DNA of 64,000 bases from Bacteroidota bacterium (GTDB lineage: Bacteria > Bacteroidota > Bacteroidia > B-17B0 > Aurantibacillaceae): the NCBI GenBank assembly GCA_030684395.1, contig JAUXTT010000017.1, forward strand, positions 248,001 through 312,000, written 5' to 3'. Of this stretch, positions 9,594-20,377 are shown piece after piece; position 1 is the stretch's first letter, and every line of letters starts with the position of its first letter. The translations under genes and the position numbers were made by a program. The notes beneath the pieces are model-generated. The model had not been told where the DNA came from and did no database searches. It saw nothing but the letters and a program-made list of their open reading frames with translations.

Positions 9594-12500
9594 CTACCTG
9601 ATCAACTTAAAGCTCCCTTTAATCTCAACCGGTGCTATATCTGTATATGTTTCAGCCGAGGCCTGATAAACATATGTTTCCATGTTTTGAAGTACACCAT
9701 TGTAGTAACCATCCCATCCGGTTTCCAGATCGGTTGATTCAAATAATAATTGCCCCCAACGATTGTATATGCGGAAATAAATTAATTTTTTAATTCCCCA
9801 CCCATCCACATAAATAACATCATTAGTGCCGTCACCATCAGGAGTAAATGCGGTAGGCACATCTACTGTAGCCTTTGGTTCTACCTTAATAGTAAAGGTA
9901 TTTATTTTATTAAAACATCCGTCGGGATCGCTTACGTTTGCAATATAAACTATATCGGCTAAACTGGAAGAAACCGGGGACGGACAATTACTACAACTTA
10001 AATAATCTGTAGGATTCCAACTGTATATCATACCCGAACCTGCATAACCGGGTATCGGAATTTGTTGACCGATAATTACTGTTGTATCCCAATCGATCTG
10101 TGCAGGTTCCTGCTGAATATTAACTGTGGTTGTAATGGTATCTTTACATCCTCCTCCATTTGTTACCTCTACTGTAAAAGTGGTGGTTTGTGTAAGATTA
10201 ATTGTTTGAGGGTTTGCATTTGTTGAATCAGACCCCTGAATCAAAGTTCCGGGATGCCAGACGTAAGTATAATCCGGGTTTCCTACGGTGTATAAGAAAG
10301 TTGGTTTGCCCGCACAAGTATCTCCACCCATGGCAGTTGCATTTGGAGGAGCAATTATTTCCATTGGTTTATGAAGTGTGTCTTTGCAACCAAATTGTGT
10401 ATCTGCAATAAATAAACTAACGGTATAAGTACCGGCTGCTGCGTATGTGTATGTTGGATTTAAAACAGTACTTGTATTTCCATCACCAAAACTCCACGAA
10501 TAAGTGGTCGCATTTTGAGAAGTATTAGTAAACAAATCCTGTGTACCTAAACAGTGAATACTATCAATTTGGAGCGTCTCATTATTCCTATCGAAATCAG
10601 CTATTACCTGATAAATACTAATTGGCTTAACAACAGAGTACCTGCAGGCAGAATCCTGCGTCCAGTATATTAATGTAGCATTGGTTGTTCCTCCGGGTGG
10701 GTGATAATTATAATTATGACTTACGGGAGAAACCGCAACATCTTCTGTTCCATCTCCAAAATCCCAGTGCCAGGTAGCTACATTTACCTGACTAGTTACT
10801 GTAAATTGGATTGCGTCTCCTTTGCAAATAGCATTTTTATCCATAGAAAAATCGGCAGATGCGCCCAACACATGAATGGTGTCTAACACTGTATCACGAC
10901 AGCCAAAAGTTGTTGAAACTATCAAACTTATAGGATAATCGCCTACTGCAGTATAAGTTGTTCCAACTGTTTGACTTCCTACAATAGGACCACCTGTTCC
11001 TAAATTCCACTGGCGGGGACCGGGAGCTGAGTTAATGGAAGTATCTACAAATGCTATTCCGCAGCCCGCACAGGCAACTGCTTTAGTAGAATCACATTGA
11101 TTAATAAATTGAAAAGCTGCTTGCGGATAATCTTGTACCTGAACAGTTGATGTATTGGTCGACATTCCCTGACAACCTGCTCCGTCTATAACACCAACAC
11201 TTACCGTATATGTTCCTCCAGGCGTAAAAGGATGATTAACTGTTGGCAAAGCTGTAGTTTGCACAGGGCTGCCGTCTCCAAAGTTCCATGCATAATTAGT
11301 TGGTGTAATGCCTGCTGATGGTGTGCAACTAAAAGTTACTGAAGTGCCCGCACAAATGAAGGCTAATGAATTTGTAGTTATAGTACAACTTGGCGCATTC
11401 ACCGAAACGGTAATGGTATGATTATCCACACAACCTAAAATATTAGTAGTAGTAAGCGTAACGATGTAATTTTGACTTGGTGCTGCAGCAACTGTATAGT
11501 CATGCGTTGCAGTTGCTCCGGTAACTGTTCCGCTGCCATCACCAAAATTCCACGAATAATTTGTTATAGTAGTATCTGAAGTTGAGCCCTGAACGGTTGA
11601 AACAGGAAAGGAAGGTAAACATCCAATAGTATCATTAAGTGCAAATGCAGCGTCTACTTTACTCACTCTTACTGATCCTGTAACGGTGTCCCTACACTCA
11701 TTGGCATCCTTTACAATTAAAGTAATAGTGTGAACTCCTTGCGGAAGGGGATGATTAAGTATTGAATCTTCAGTTACAACCGGTGGGAAATTACTGAAAT
11801 ACCAGGTATAACCAACGCCACAGCCCGCCATCACATCAACAGAAGTAACAGCATTATATGGAGAAGAAACACCATCACATACAATTGGGGCATTCCCAAA
11901 TGAAGCCTGAATTTTTCTTACAGTTACTACCAGGGTATCTTTATAAGGAATACAACCGGAAGTTCCATTTACACCTGTCAATATAGCATTATAATCTCCC
12001 GACGCCGTATAGATATGATAAGTTGTATGGGATCCGTTTCCAATCACCGTTTCGGTAACTCCATCACCATAATCCCATGTTGCAGAATCTGCATCTTGCA
12101 AATACGCTTCAAACATTACTTTATAAGCAGAATCACCACACTGTGTATGAAACCTCCCTGTTGAAATTGGTCCTTTTACAGTAACCTGCAGAGGAACAGT
12201 TGTATCGTTCCTGCAACTGTGTGTGTAACCAACTAAAGTAATATCATGTACTCCTGTGTGTGTGAAATTCCAGGAAGGATTTGGATCATTTATGCAGCCT
12301 GAAAAATAGGTAGCATCGCTTATTACATGCCAATGATTTACTGAATCAGCCGGATCCGTATTATTGGTTATTACAACAGGGTCCTGCGGACAAACAACAG
12401 AAGGTGAGAATGTAAAATCAGGGTCCGGTGGAACAACTGATGTTATAGGGTAAAAGAAAGAGGTATCTGTGCATCCGTTAGCATTGTGAATTACCAAATA

Positions 12501-14069
12501 TGCTGTATCTACTCCGGGATTAAGATACGTATGAGTAACAATTGTATCAGTAGGCCCAACTACGTTAGGGGTTCCGTCTCCAAATATCCATTCATAAGAA
12601 ATAACATTGTTTGCCTGAGTAATAGGATCAACCGAAAAGCTACTATCGGTAAAAGTTATAGTTAGCGGACTACAGCCTTCTCTTCCATCTGTATAAAAAA
12701 ATGCGGTGGGGCGATGAATAGTATCTAAAGTATGTGCAACGCTATCCACACATCCAAATGCGCTGGTTGCATAAAGCGTAGCCGTTAATCCAAGGTCTTC
12801 AAAAATAGTGTATGGGTTTAAACTGTTTTGAGTAAATACTGTGCTCGGGTTTTGGAGCGATGATGTATCTCCGTTTGAAAAACTCCAGCTATAACTTGTG
12901 GCCCCGGTTGTTTGATTTATATAGCTTACGGGGCGAACAGGGTCGCATGTAAAATGTGGCGCTGCCGTCGTAAATTCCGCAACTACTTCGTCGATAACAA
13001 TTACAAATATTTCAATATCGTTACACGCACCTATACTTGATGTAGCCGTAATGGTATAAGTGCCTGCTGTTGCATAATTATGTGTTACGTTTGCCGGAAT
13101 TGTCACCGCCGGTTGTGCTCCGGTTCCATCGCCAAAATCCCAGATAGTTTGAGTAGCTTTGGAAGTATCTCTTATAGAAAGAATTGTTCCTTTACATATA
13201 GAATCAGGAACTACCACATCTACTTGTGGTTGAATAATTGAAACTGTTTTAATAGCGGTTTGCGAACAGTTATTATTATCTGTACATATCAAAGTAACCG
13301 TGTAGTTTCCTGTTGCAGTATAGGTTGTTGCAGTAGGAATCGAATCTACAGAACCGGATCCGTTCCCAAAATCCCAGGAATATGTTAATTGCCCGCCCGG
13401 TATAGGTGAGTTAGAACTTGAAAGGGACCCATCGTAATTTACAGTAAAAGGAACTGAACAAGAAGTTAAAGGATTAGGAGTATTATTAATAATAACAATA
13501 GGTTTTGGTGATATAGTAGCTACATCTGTTTTTGTAATAGCTGAATCACATCCATTGGCATCTGTAACAATTAAAGTAATATCAAACTGCCCGCCTATAG
13601 AAAAACTATAAGTTGGATTTTGTACTCCACTAATACCACCATCTCCGAAAGACCATTGCCATGCAGTGATGGCTGCCCCGCCCCCACCACTTGATTGATC
13701 TGTAAATGTTACACTCAAAGGAACACAACCATTAGCCGGGCTCGAATAAACAAAGTTAGGGGTAGGTTTACCAAAAGCCTTTATTTGAATATTCTGACTT
13801 ACCGGAGATCCGGACACTGTTGCAGTATAAGTTACATTATAAGTGCCTGCCGAAGAAAAGGTATGCACAGGGTTATTAATATTAGCAAAGGTACCATCTC
13901 CAAAAGCCCATTGTATATTAGTTGCTCCTGTAAGACCTGTAAATTGAACCCCAACCAATGGAGCACAGCCTTCCGTAGGGTTAGCTGCTATTTGCGCATT
14001 CAATGATCGAACTGCAAATAAGCTCAAAAAAATCACAAATAGAAAAAAGTTTTTCGGCTTCAGTTGCAT
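9594..14069 (-). CDS. Multi-PKD-domain surface protein with gliding-motility/T9SS type B C-terminal domain
   Basis: About 14 PKD-like units (W.FGDG...Y..GTYTV.L); C-term VDVPTAFTPDGDGTNDVIYVDGWGIKKLIYFRIYNRWGQLLFESTDLETGWDGYYNG. Confidence 0.93.
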   Translation of the reverse strand: MQLKPKNFFLFVIFLSLFAVRSLNAQIAANPTEGCAPLVGVQFTGLTGATNIQWAFGDGTFANINNPVHTFSSAGTYNVTYTATVSGSPVSQNIQIKAFGKPTPNFVYSSPANGCVPLSVTFTDQSSGGGGAAITAWQWSFGDGGISGVQNPTYSFSIGGQFDITLIVTDANGCDSAITKTDVATISPKPIVIINNTPNPLTSCSVPFTVNYDGSLSSSNSPIPGGQLTYSWDFGNGSGSVDSIPTATTYTATGNYTVTLICTDNNNCSQTAIKTVSIIQPQVDVVVPDSICKGTILSIRDTSKATQTIWDFGDGTGAQPAVTIPANVTHNYATAGTYTITATSSIGACNDIEIFVIVIDEVVAEFTTAAPHFTCDPVRPVSYINQTTGATSYSWSFSNGDTSSLQNPSTVFTQNSLNPYTIFEDLGLTATLYATSAFGCVDSVAHTLDTIHRPTAFFYTDGREGCSPLTITFTDSSFSVDPITQANNVISYEWIFGDGTPNVVGPTDTIVTHTYLNPGVDTAYLVIHNANGCTDTSFFYPITSVVPPDPDFTFSPSVVCPQDPVVITNNTDPADSVNHWHVISDATYFSGCINDPNPSWNFTHTGVHDITLVGYTHSCRNDTTVPLQVTVKGPISTGRFHTQCGDSAYKVMFEAYLQDADSATWDYGDGVTETVIGNGSHTTYHIYTASGDYNAILTGVNGTSGCIPYKDTLVVTVRKIQASFGNAPIVCDGVSSPYNAVTSVDVMAGCGVGYTWYFSNFPPVVTEDSILNHPLPQGVHTITLIVKDANECRDTVTGSVRVSKVDAAFALNDTIGCLPSFPVSTVQGSTSDTTITNYSWNFGDGSGTVTGATATHDYTVAAAPSQNYIVTLTTTNILGCVDNHTITVSVNAPSCTITTNSLAFICAGTSVTFSCTPSAGITPTNYAWNFGDGSPVQTTALPTVNHPFTPGGTYTVSVGVIDGAGCQGMSTNTSTVQVQDYPQAAFQFINQCDSTKAVACAGCGIAFVDTSINSAPGPRQWNLGTGGPIVGSQTVGTTYTAVGDYPISLIVSTTFGCRDTVLDTIHVLGASADFSMDKNAICKGDAIQFTVTSQVNVATWHWDFGDGTEDVAVSPVSHNYNYHPPGGTTNATLIYWTQDSACRYSVVKPISIYQVIADFDRNNETLQIDSIHCLGTQDLFTNTSQNATTYSWSFGDGNTSTVLNPTYTYAAAGTYTVSLFIADTQFGCKDTLHKPMEIIAPPNATAMGGDTCAGKPTFLYTVGNPDYTYVWHPGTLIQGSDSTNANPQTINLTQTTTFTVEVTNGGGCKDTITTTVNIQQEPAQIDWDTTVIIGQQIPIPGYAGSGMIYSWNPTDYLSCSNCPSPVSSSLADIVYIANVSDPDGCFNKINTFTIKVEPKATVDVPTAFTPDGDGTNDVIYVDGWGIKKLIYFRIYNRWGQLLFESTDLETGWDGYYNGVLQNMETYVYQASAETYTDIAPVEIKGSFKLIR

Positions 14070-14139
14070 ATTGTTATAAAAACAGTAAATTTGGTTCTAT
14101 ACAAATCTAATAAATATTGTTGTTTCAACAAACAGAAGC

Positions 14140-14964
14140 ATGAAATTTAAATTGTTATTTTTTTTAGGGGTGTTCTTTTCATGTTTTGCAGTGAATGCTC
14201 AAACTTGTGGCACTCATTTTTCAGCTAAACAGATGAAATCGCACTTTGAATTAATGAGTTCGGGCTCTTATCAGGCACATGATACTTGCTTAAACAAGAA
14301 ACTTTCCATCGTTTTTCACATTGTATTAGACAGCAATAATGCCCCGGGCGTTACCCCTACTGACCTCAGCGATTGTATCGACAAACTTAATCTGTATTTC
14401 AAACGGATTTGCATTACTTTTATGAATTGCAGTACCAATTACATTCCTAACTACAACTACAACAAATGGCAGGATGTTGAACACGAGCCGCCTGTATTTG
14501 CCAATTATTATGTAGACAGTACTATAAATATTTACTTGGTTGAAGGCATTGTTACACCCGCCGGAGCTGCAGGTTACGCTTACGGTCCGGGAGGACCTGA
14601 TGCCATTGTAATTCAGAAAAGCAGTATAAGTGACATGACCCCTGTTCATGAAATGGGTCATTTTTTTGGCTTACCTCATACTTTTGAAGGAACCGGAGGA
14701 AGTATTGAATTGGTTAACGGATCCAATTGTTTAACTACCGGCGATGGCTTTTGTGATACAGAAGCTGACCCGTATCCAACAGGAGATGATGCTAATGAAC
14801 CTTGTAGCTTTAAATACGGACCGGTGGATGCCAACAGCAACTATTATACTCCTCCTGTTGACAACATTATGACTTATTTTAAAAACTGCCGCTGTCGTTT
14901 TACGCAACAGCAATACAACCATATGGCTTATACATATTATACTTCAAGGAATTATTTACATTAG
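14140..14964 (+). CDS. Secreted M43 (pappalysin-like) zinc metalloprotease
   Basis: HEMGHFFGLPHTF matches HExxHxxGxxH; Met-turn-like DNIMTYF; signal peptide. Confidence 0.88.
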   Translation: MKFKLLFFLGVFFSCFAVNAQTCGTHFSAKQMKSHFELMSSGSYQAHDTCLNKKLSIVFHIVLDSNNAPGVTPTDLSDCIDKLNLYFKRICITFMNCSTNYIPNYNYNKWQDVEHEPPVFANYYVDSTINIYLVEGIVTPAGAAGYAYGPGGPDAIVIQKSSISDMTPVHEMGHFFGLPHTFEGTGGSIELVNGSNCLTTGDGFCDTEADPYPTGDDANEPCSFKYGPVDANSNYYTPPVDNIMTYFKNCRCRFTQQQYNHMAYTYYTSRNYLH

Positions 14965-14980
14965 GTCTTCTTCCTTTTAG

Positions 14981-14988
14981 TATCTTTG
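14981..14988 (+). promoter_or_regulatory. Candidate -7 element TATCTTTG, 6 nt upstream of ATG 14995
   Basis: TAnnTTTG match; lies over the TTG start proposed by the ORF track. Confidence 0.35.
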
Positions 14989-14994
14989 TTCCCT

Positions 14995-15633
14995 ATGAAA
15001 AGTCCGTTTGCAACCGCTGTTTCTTATCTGTTTCATCCTTTATTTGCTGCAGCTTATGGCTTTTCCATTATTCTTTTTACAGATAATTATTTCTCCTATT
15101 TTTTTAGCCTGAAAATAAAATTGTTATTGCTGGCAATTACCATTTCTTTTACTTGTTTCCTTCCGATATTTAATCTTTATATTTTAAAGCGCTTCAAACT
15201 TATTTCATCTCTTTATCTGGAAGACGGGAAAGAAAGAACCTTTCCATATATAATTACCTCTTTGTTTTATCTGGGTATGGCATACCTGATCCAGGATTTT
15301 CAAATTCCGGGGATATTTATTTCTTTTTTACTGGCTGCTGCACTATGCATTTTTTTAACAGCTTTAATTAATTTTAAGTGGAAGATCAGTGCACACATGA
15401 TGGGCATTGGAGGCTTATCAGGATCAGTACTTGCTGTTTCACTTATATTAGGGCAAAGCTTTTTAGTTTGGTTTTGTATTTTATTAGCAGCATCGGGCCT
15501 AACAGCGTTTGCCCGTTTAAAATTATATGCCCACACTCCTGCTCAGGTATATGTAGGATTTATTGTAGGCATGCTGGCCAGTTTCTTTTTTTTAATCACC
15601 GCATATATTATAAATTTACACACTATATTTTAA
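14995..15633 (+). CDS. Integral membrane protein, PAP2-like
   Basis: Multi-TM; KWKISAHMMGIGGLSG ... ARLKLYAHTPAQVYVGFIVG resembles phosphatase PAP2 core; ATG at 14995 preferred over TTG 14986. Confidence 0.55.
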   Translation: MKSPFATAVSYLFHPLFAAAYGFSIILFTDNYFSYFFSLKIKLLLLAITISFTCFLPIFNLYILKRFKLISSLYLEDGKERTFPYIITSLFYLGMAYLIQDFQIPGIFISFLLAAALCIFLTALINFKWKISAHMMGIGGLSGSVLAVSLILGQSFLVWFCILLAASGLTAFARLKLYAHTPAQVYVGFIVGMLASFFFLITAYIINLHTIF

Positions 15634-15642
15634 TCGCATCCA

Positions 15643-16668
15643 TTGAATTTTATTACAGGCGCTACCGGGTTAATCGGCTCACATCTAACAGCACACTTGC
15701 TTATGCAGGGTAAGGATGTTATTGCACTTAAACGCGTTAACAGTAATACAAAGAATATAGAAGAAATACTTTCTTTTTACACTACTGACTACAAAGAATT
15801 ATTTAAAAAAATTCGTTTTGTGGAAGGAGACATCACAGATATTTATTCATTGTTAGATGTGTTGGATAATATTGAACAGGTGTATCATTGCGCAGGGATG
15901 GTTAATTTTGAAGAGAAGAGGATAAAAGAACTTTTACTAATTAACTCCGAAGGTACGGCCAATATGGTAAATGCCTGTTTGGAAAAAGGCATTCAACAAT
16001 TCTGCCACGTGAGTTCGGTTGCTACTATGCCCAATCATGATAAAAAGGCAATTGTTGATGAAAGTGTGTTTTGGAAATCATCACCCGAAAACGGAGCGTA
16101 TGCAATTAGTAAATATAATGGTGAACGTGAGGTGTGGAGAGCTGCTGAAGAAGGGTTAAATGTATGTATAGTAAATCCGTCCGTGGTATTGGGTGCAGGT
16201 TGCTGGGGACAAAGCAGCAGTAGACTTATTGCAGAGTGCTACAAAGGAACGCGGTTTTTTACCAATGGCGTTACCGGATTTGTAGACGTGAAAGATGTGG
16301 TTCATTGTATGATTGGGTTAATGGATCAGACTGATCGGCAGACAGGTAAAAAAATTAACGGCAAGCGATTTGTAGTAAGTGGAGACAATCAAAGTTTTAA
16401 ATATGTACTTGATCAGTTTCATACAGCTTTCGGAAAAAAATTGCCAAGTATAGAAGCAGGAAAATGGATATTGAAAACAGGGGCTTTATTAGAAAAAATA
16501 TTTTCTTCTGAACCAAGAATCACTAAAACTACCATTGATGCAGCACTAAGCAAAAATTATTTTTCACATGAACGCATCTCAACAGAACTCAATTTCAACT
16601 TTACACCACTCGACCAAACTATTACGTATGTTGCAGAAAAATACAAAAATTATCGCACTAACAACTAG
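15643..16668 (+). CDS. NAD(P)-dependent epimerase/dehydratase (extended SDR)
   Basis: NFITGATGLIGSHL Rossmann motif; YAISKYNGE (YxxxK); TTG start. Confidence 0.88.
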   Translation: MNFITGATGLIGSHLTAHLLMQGKDVIALKRVNSNTKNIEEILSFYTTDYKELFKKIRFVEGDITDIYSLLDVLDNIEQVYHCAGMVNFEEKRIKELLLINSEGTANMVNACLEKGIQQFCHVSSVATMPNHDKKAIVDESVFWKSSPENGAYAISKYNGEREVWRAAEEGLNVCIVNPSVVLGAGCWGQSSSRLIAECYKGTRFFTNGVTGFVDVKDVVHCMIGLMDQTDRQTGKKINGKRFVVSGDNQSFKYVLDQFHTAFGKKLPSIEAGKWILKTGALLEKIFSSEPRITKTTIDAALSKNYFSHERISTELNFNFTPLDQTITYVAEKYKNYRTNN

Positions 16669-17821
16669 CTTACTTATAGCTTTTTGTTTTGTTGCTTTAA
16701 AAGCACAACAACCCACATTCACTATTCATAAAAGTTTGTTGCCCGCTATAAACGGCAACAACGACAGCATTGCCGAGATCTCTTTAAGTTTTGTTGGAGA
16801 TTTGATGTGCCACAAACCACAAAGTAATAATGCACTTAAAAGTGATGGCACTTATGATTTTACAGGATCCTTTACCTATGTAAAAAAATACCTTTCGGAA
16901 GCTGACATTACTATTGGTAATCTGGAAACTACTTTAGCAGGAACTTCAAGACCTTATGCGGGTTATCCAGCATTTAACTCACCTGATGCATACATCCCGG
17001 CTTTAAAAGATGCAGGATTTGATTTTTTAGTAACCGCCAATAATCATAGTATGGACACAGGTGAAGATGGCATTCAAAGAACCATTGAAGTACTCAAAAA
17101 AAATAGTTTTCCTTATGCGGGAACATACTCCAGTCAGGTGGATCATGACTCCGTTCGCATCATAAATATCCGTGGAATGAAACTCGCTATTTTAAATTAC
17201 ACTTACGGAACAAATGGATCCTATCCTAAAAAGGACCACAAGTATATGTTGAATGTTATTGACTCTACAAGTATCACTAACGAAATTAAAAAAGCAAAAC
17301 AACTAGGTAGTGATATTGTACTGGTGTTTTATCATTTCGGAATTGAAAATGTTGCTGAGCCAACTAAAGCTCAAAAAGATGCGGTTCGTTATGCCTGGCA
17401 AGCCGGGGCCAATTTAATTATTGGAGCGCACCCACATGTTGTTGGGCCAACAAAATATATAGAGCCTGCTAATGGAAATAGTGATTCTGTTTTTGTTGCT
17501 TATTCTTTAGGAAATTTTATCTCTAATCAATATTGGAGATACACAGATGCGGGTGTGATTCTAAATTTAAAAGTGAAGAAAAATTTTACTACAAATAAAG
17601 TAAGTGTAAGCAAAGCTGACATGCTTCCAACCTGGGTTTACAGAGCCGAGAACCCAAAAATGAAACAACACATTGTAATACCTGCACAACTTTATGAGCA
17701 ACCCGATTTCCTTCCCGAATTCATAAGCGACAGTATGAAAGTTAAAATGAAAGAAGCTTTTGAAGACACAAAAAGTATGATGAATAAATACGGAAATTAT
17801 GTGGAAGTAAAACCACTATAA
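16628..17821 (+). CDS. CapA family protein (poly-gamma-glutamate synthesis/metallophosphatase-like)
   Basis: LSFVGDLMCHKPQ, DITIGNLETTLAG, FLVTANNHSMDTGEDG, IIGAHPHVVGPTKYI; start at internal ATG 16628 gives a signal peptide (track start 16568). Confidence 0.87.
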   Translation: MLQKNTKIIALTTSLLIAFCFVALKAQQPTFTIHKSLLPAINGNNDSIAEISLSFVGDLMCHKPQSNNALKSDGTYDFTGSFTYVKKYLSEADITIGNLETTLAGTSRPYAGYPAFNSPDAYIPALKDAGFDFLVTANNHSMDTGEDGIQRTIEVLKKNSFPYAGTYSSQVDHDSVRIINIRGMKLAILNYTYGTNGSYPKKDHKYMLNVIDSTSITNEIKKAKQLGSDIVLVFYHFGIENVAEPTKAQKDAVRYAWQAGANLIIGAHPHVVGPTKYIEPANGNSDSVFVAYSLGNFISNQYWRYTDAGVILNLKVKKNFTTNKVSVSKADMLPTWVYRAENPKMKQHIVIPAQLYEQPDFLPEFISDSMKVKMKEAFEDTKSMMNKYGNYVEVKPL

Positions 17822-17955
17822 CATACTGTCTATTGTTATTAGATAAATTACCACAAAACTCTTCTATTTAATCCCGGTTTTAGTCGATTTTAACGCCCGA
17901 AAATTGTTATCCTATCTTTATTCTTATACATTTACTGCATTCTAAACTTTTGGTT

Positions 17956-20337
17956 ATGCGTAAATTAATTACTGTATTTGTATTGCTGATCTCTTTATCA
18001 ATATCAGCCCAAACAGAAAAATATCATCGTGTAAAAATATATACCGGCGAAAAAGGAATTACGGAACTTTCGAAAGCAGGAATTGCTGTTGATCATGGCG
18101 AATTTAAAAAAGGTTTATACATTATTACCGATCTTTCGGATACAGAAATAAAAGCGGTGAAAAAGATAAATTTACCTTATGATGTGTTGATAGAAGATGT
18201 TGGAAATTTTTACGCGCATCAAAACGATGCATTTAAAAATTACAATCCAAAAAACGAAACTATGTCTGCAGGTTCATGTAACTCCTGTCAGCAATTTGAA
18301 ACGCCACAAAACTTTAATTTGGGGAGCATGGGTGGTTTTTTTACTTATCAGGAAATGCTCGATATTTTGGATAGCATGGCAGCAAAATTTCCCAACCTCA
18401 TCACCATAAAAGATTCCATCGGGACCTATCTTACAGATGAAGGAAGACCTTTGCATTATGTAAAAATAAGCGACAACCCAACAATAAGTGAAACAGAACC
18501 ACAGGTATTGTACACAGCGCTTCATCATGCGCGTGAAGCAGAATCATTATCACAATTAATCTTTTACATGTGGTATTTACTTGAAAATTATTCTACGGAT
18601 GCTGAGGTGCAATATTTAATCAACAACACCGAAATGTATTTTATTCCCTGCGTAAACCCCGATGGATATGTTTATAACGAAAGTACCAATCCAAACGGTG
18701 GCGGTATGTGGAGAAAAAACAGGCATGATAACGGAGATGGAACTTTCGGGGTTGATTTAAACAGGAATTATGGTGAGCATTGGGGCTACGACGACAATGG
18801 TTCTTCTCCCGATCCGGTTGATGATACCTACAGAGGAACATCCGGATTCTCCGAAATTGAAACACAAGCAGTGCGTGATTTTTGCAACGACCATCAATTT
18901 AAACTTGCTTTAAACAATCATACTTACAGTAATTTACTTATTTATCCATGGGGTTATATTGCCAGTTTTCAAACACCTGATTCATTATTATTTAGTGCCT
19001 ATGCAAAACGCATGACCAAATGCAGTGGGTTTATGTACGGAACAGGTGATCAAACGGTTGGTTATTTAGTAAATGGAGATAGCGATGATTGGATGTATGG
19101 GGAGCAAACAAGTAAGCCAAAAATTCTTTCAATGACTCCCGAAGCAGGAAATTCTTCTGATGGATTTTGGCCTGTGATAACACGTATTATTGATATTGCA
19201 AAAGTTACCATGGATCAAAACTTAGGTTTGGCAAGATTTTCAGCCGCATATGCCGAAGCACAAACAACAAATGATAATTTTATTACTTCCAATAGTTCCT
19301 ATATCAACTATGATGTAACACGGCTTGGTCTTTCTCCTTCCAATGTAATTGTTTATTTCACACCGCTTACTCCAAATATTGCAACCGGAACCGGTGCCTT
19401 TGTTCACACAGGAATGACGCTGTTGGAAACAAAAACAGATTCTATTGCCCTCACATTAACGGGTAGTTTAGCACAAGGTGAGATTGTGCAATATATAATT
19501 GGTGTGAGTAATGGCTTCTATACAATCAATGATACAATTACACGGGTTTATGGTCAACCAGTAAATGCTTTTTACGACAACTGTAATTCAACGGCAGCGT
19601 TTGTTGCAGGAGGTTGGGGAGTTTCTACTTCGCAATTTGTAACTGCAATGGGAAGTATAGCGGATAGCCCGACAGGCTTTTATCAGAATAACGCGAACAA
19701 ATCCATTACAACAACCAACTTTATCGATCTCAGCAATGCACTTGCTGCTACACTCAGTTTTAATTCCAAATGGGATATTGAAAAAGGTTATGACTATGTA
19801 GAAGTATTGGTATCAACCGACGGCACTAACTTTACCCAACTTTGCGGAAAGTATACTATTGAAGGTTCCGATAATCAAAACAACGGTTTACCCTTGTATG
19901 ATGGAAGACAAACAACATGGGTAAAAGAGAGTATTAATCTTTCGGGTTATATAGGGATGAACATTAAGCTGCGTTTTAAATTGGTTTCAGACGGGTTTGC
20001 AACAGGCGATGGATTTTATATTGATGAATTATCTGTTTTAAAGATTATTAATAATATTGGATTGGAAGAGTATAAAAGCAATGTCAGCTTATTACAAAAC
20101 AGCCCAAACCCATGTAGTGACATCACTTCCATTCAATATAATTTACCCGATAACAAGGGAAATTATTCACTCGAAGTGATTGACGAATTAGGGAAAATTG
20201 TTTTAAAACAAGCTATCAATAGCACGGTTAGTCAAACTAACCTGGATATAAGTAAATTTAAGAACGGAGTATATTACTATAAAATAACTTCAGACAAAAA
20301 GAGTTCGATGGTTAAATCGCTGGTTGTTATTCACTAA
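17956..20337 (+). CDS. M14 zinc carboxypeptidase with T9SS type A C-terminal sorting domain
   Basis: HHAREAESLSQLIFYM zinc ligands, VDLNRNYGEHWG, C-term SLLQNSPNPCSDITSIQYNL...GVYYYKITSDKKSSMVKSLVVIH; track start 17950 is TTG, ATG at 17956. Confidence 0.92.
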   Translation: MRKLITVFVLLISLSISAQTEKYHRVKIYTGEKGITELSKAGIAVDHGEFKKGLYIITDLSDTEIKAVKKINLPYDVLIEDVGNFYAHQNDAFKNYNPKNETMSAGSCNSCQQFETPQNFNLGSMGGFFTYQEMLDILDSMAAKFPNLITIKDSIGTYLTDEGRPLHYVKISDNPTISETEPQVLYTALHHAREAESLSQLIFYMWYLLENYSTDAEVQYLINNTEMYFIPCVNPDGYVYNESTNPNGGGMWRKNRHDNGDGTFGVDLNRNYGEHWGYDDNGSSPDPVDDTYRGTSGFSEIETQAVRDFCNDHQFKLALNNHTYSNLLIYPWGYIASFQTPDSLLFSAYAKRMTKCSGFMYGTGDQTVGYLVNGDSDDWMYGEQTSKPKILSMTPEAGNSSDGFWPVITRIIDIAKVTMDQNLGLARFSAAYAEAQTTNDNFITSNSSYINYDVTRLGLSPSNVIVYFTPLTPNIATGTGAFVHTGMTLLETKTDSIALTLTGSLAQGEIVQYIIGVSNGFYTINDTITRVYGQPVNAFYDNCNSTAAFVAGGWGVSTSQFVTAMGSIADSPTGFYQNNANKSITTTNFIDLSNALAATLSFNSKWDIEKGYDYVEVLVSTDGTNFTQLCGKYTIEGSDNQNNGLPLYDGRQTTWVKESINLSGYIGMNIKLRFKLVSDGFATGDGFYIDELSVLKIINNIGLEEYKSNVSLLQNSPNPCSDITSIQYNLPDNKGNYSLEVIDELGKIVLKQAINSTVSQTNLDISKFKNGVYYYKITSDKKSSMVKSLVVIH

Positions 20338-20377
20338 GTTTATTGAGAAACAAATTTAATTCCGTAAATTGTTCCTG

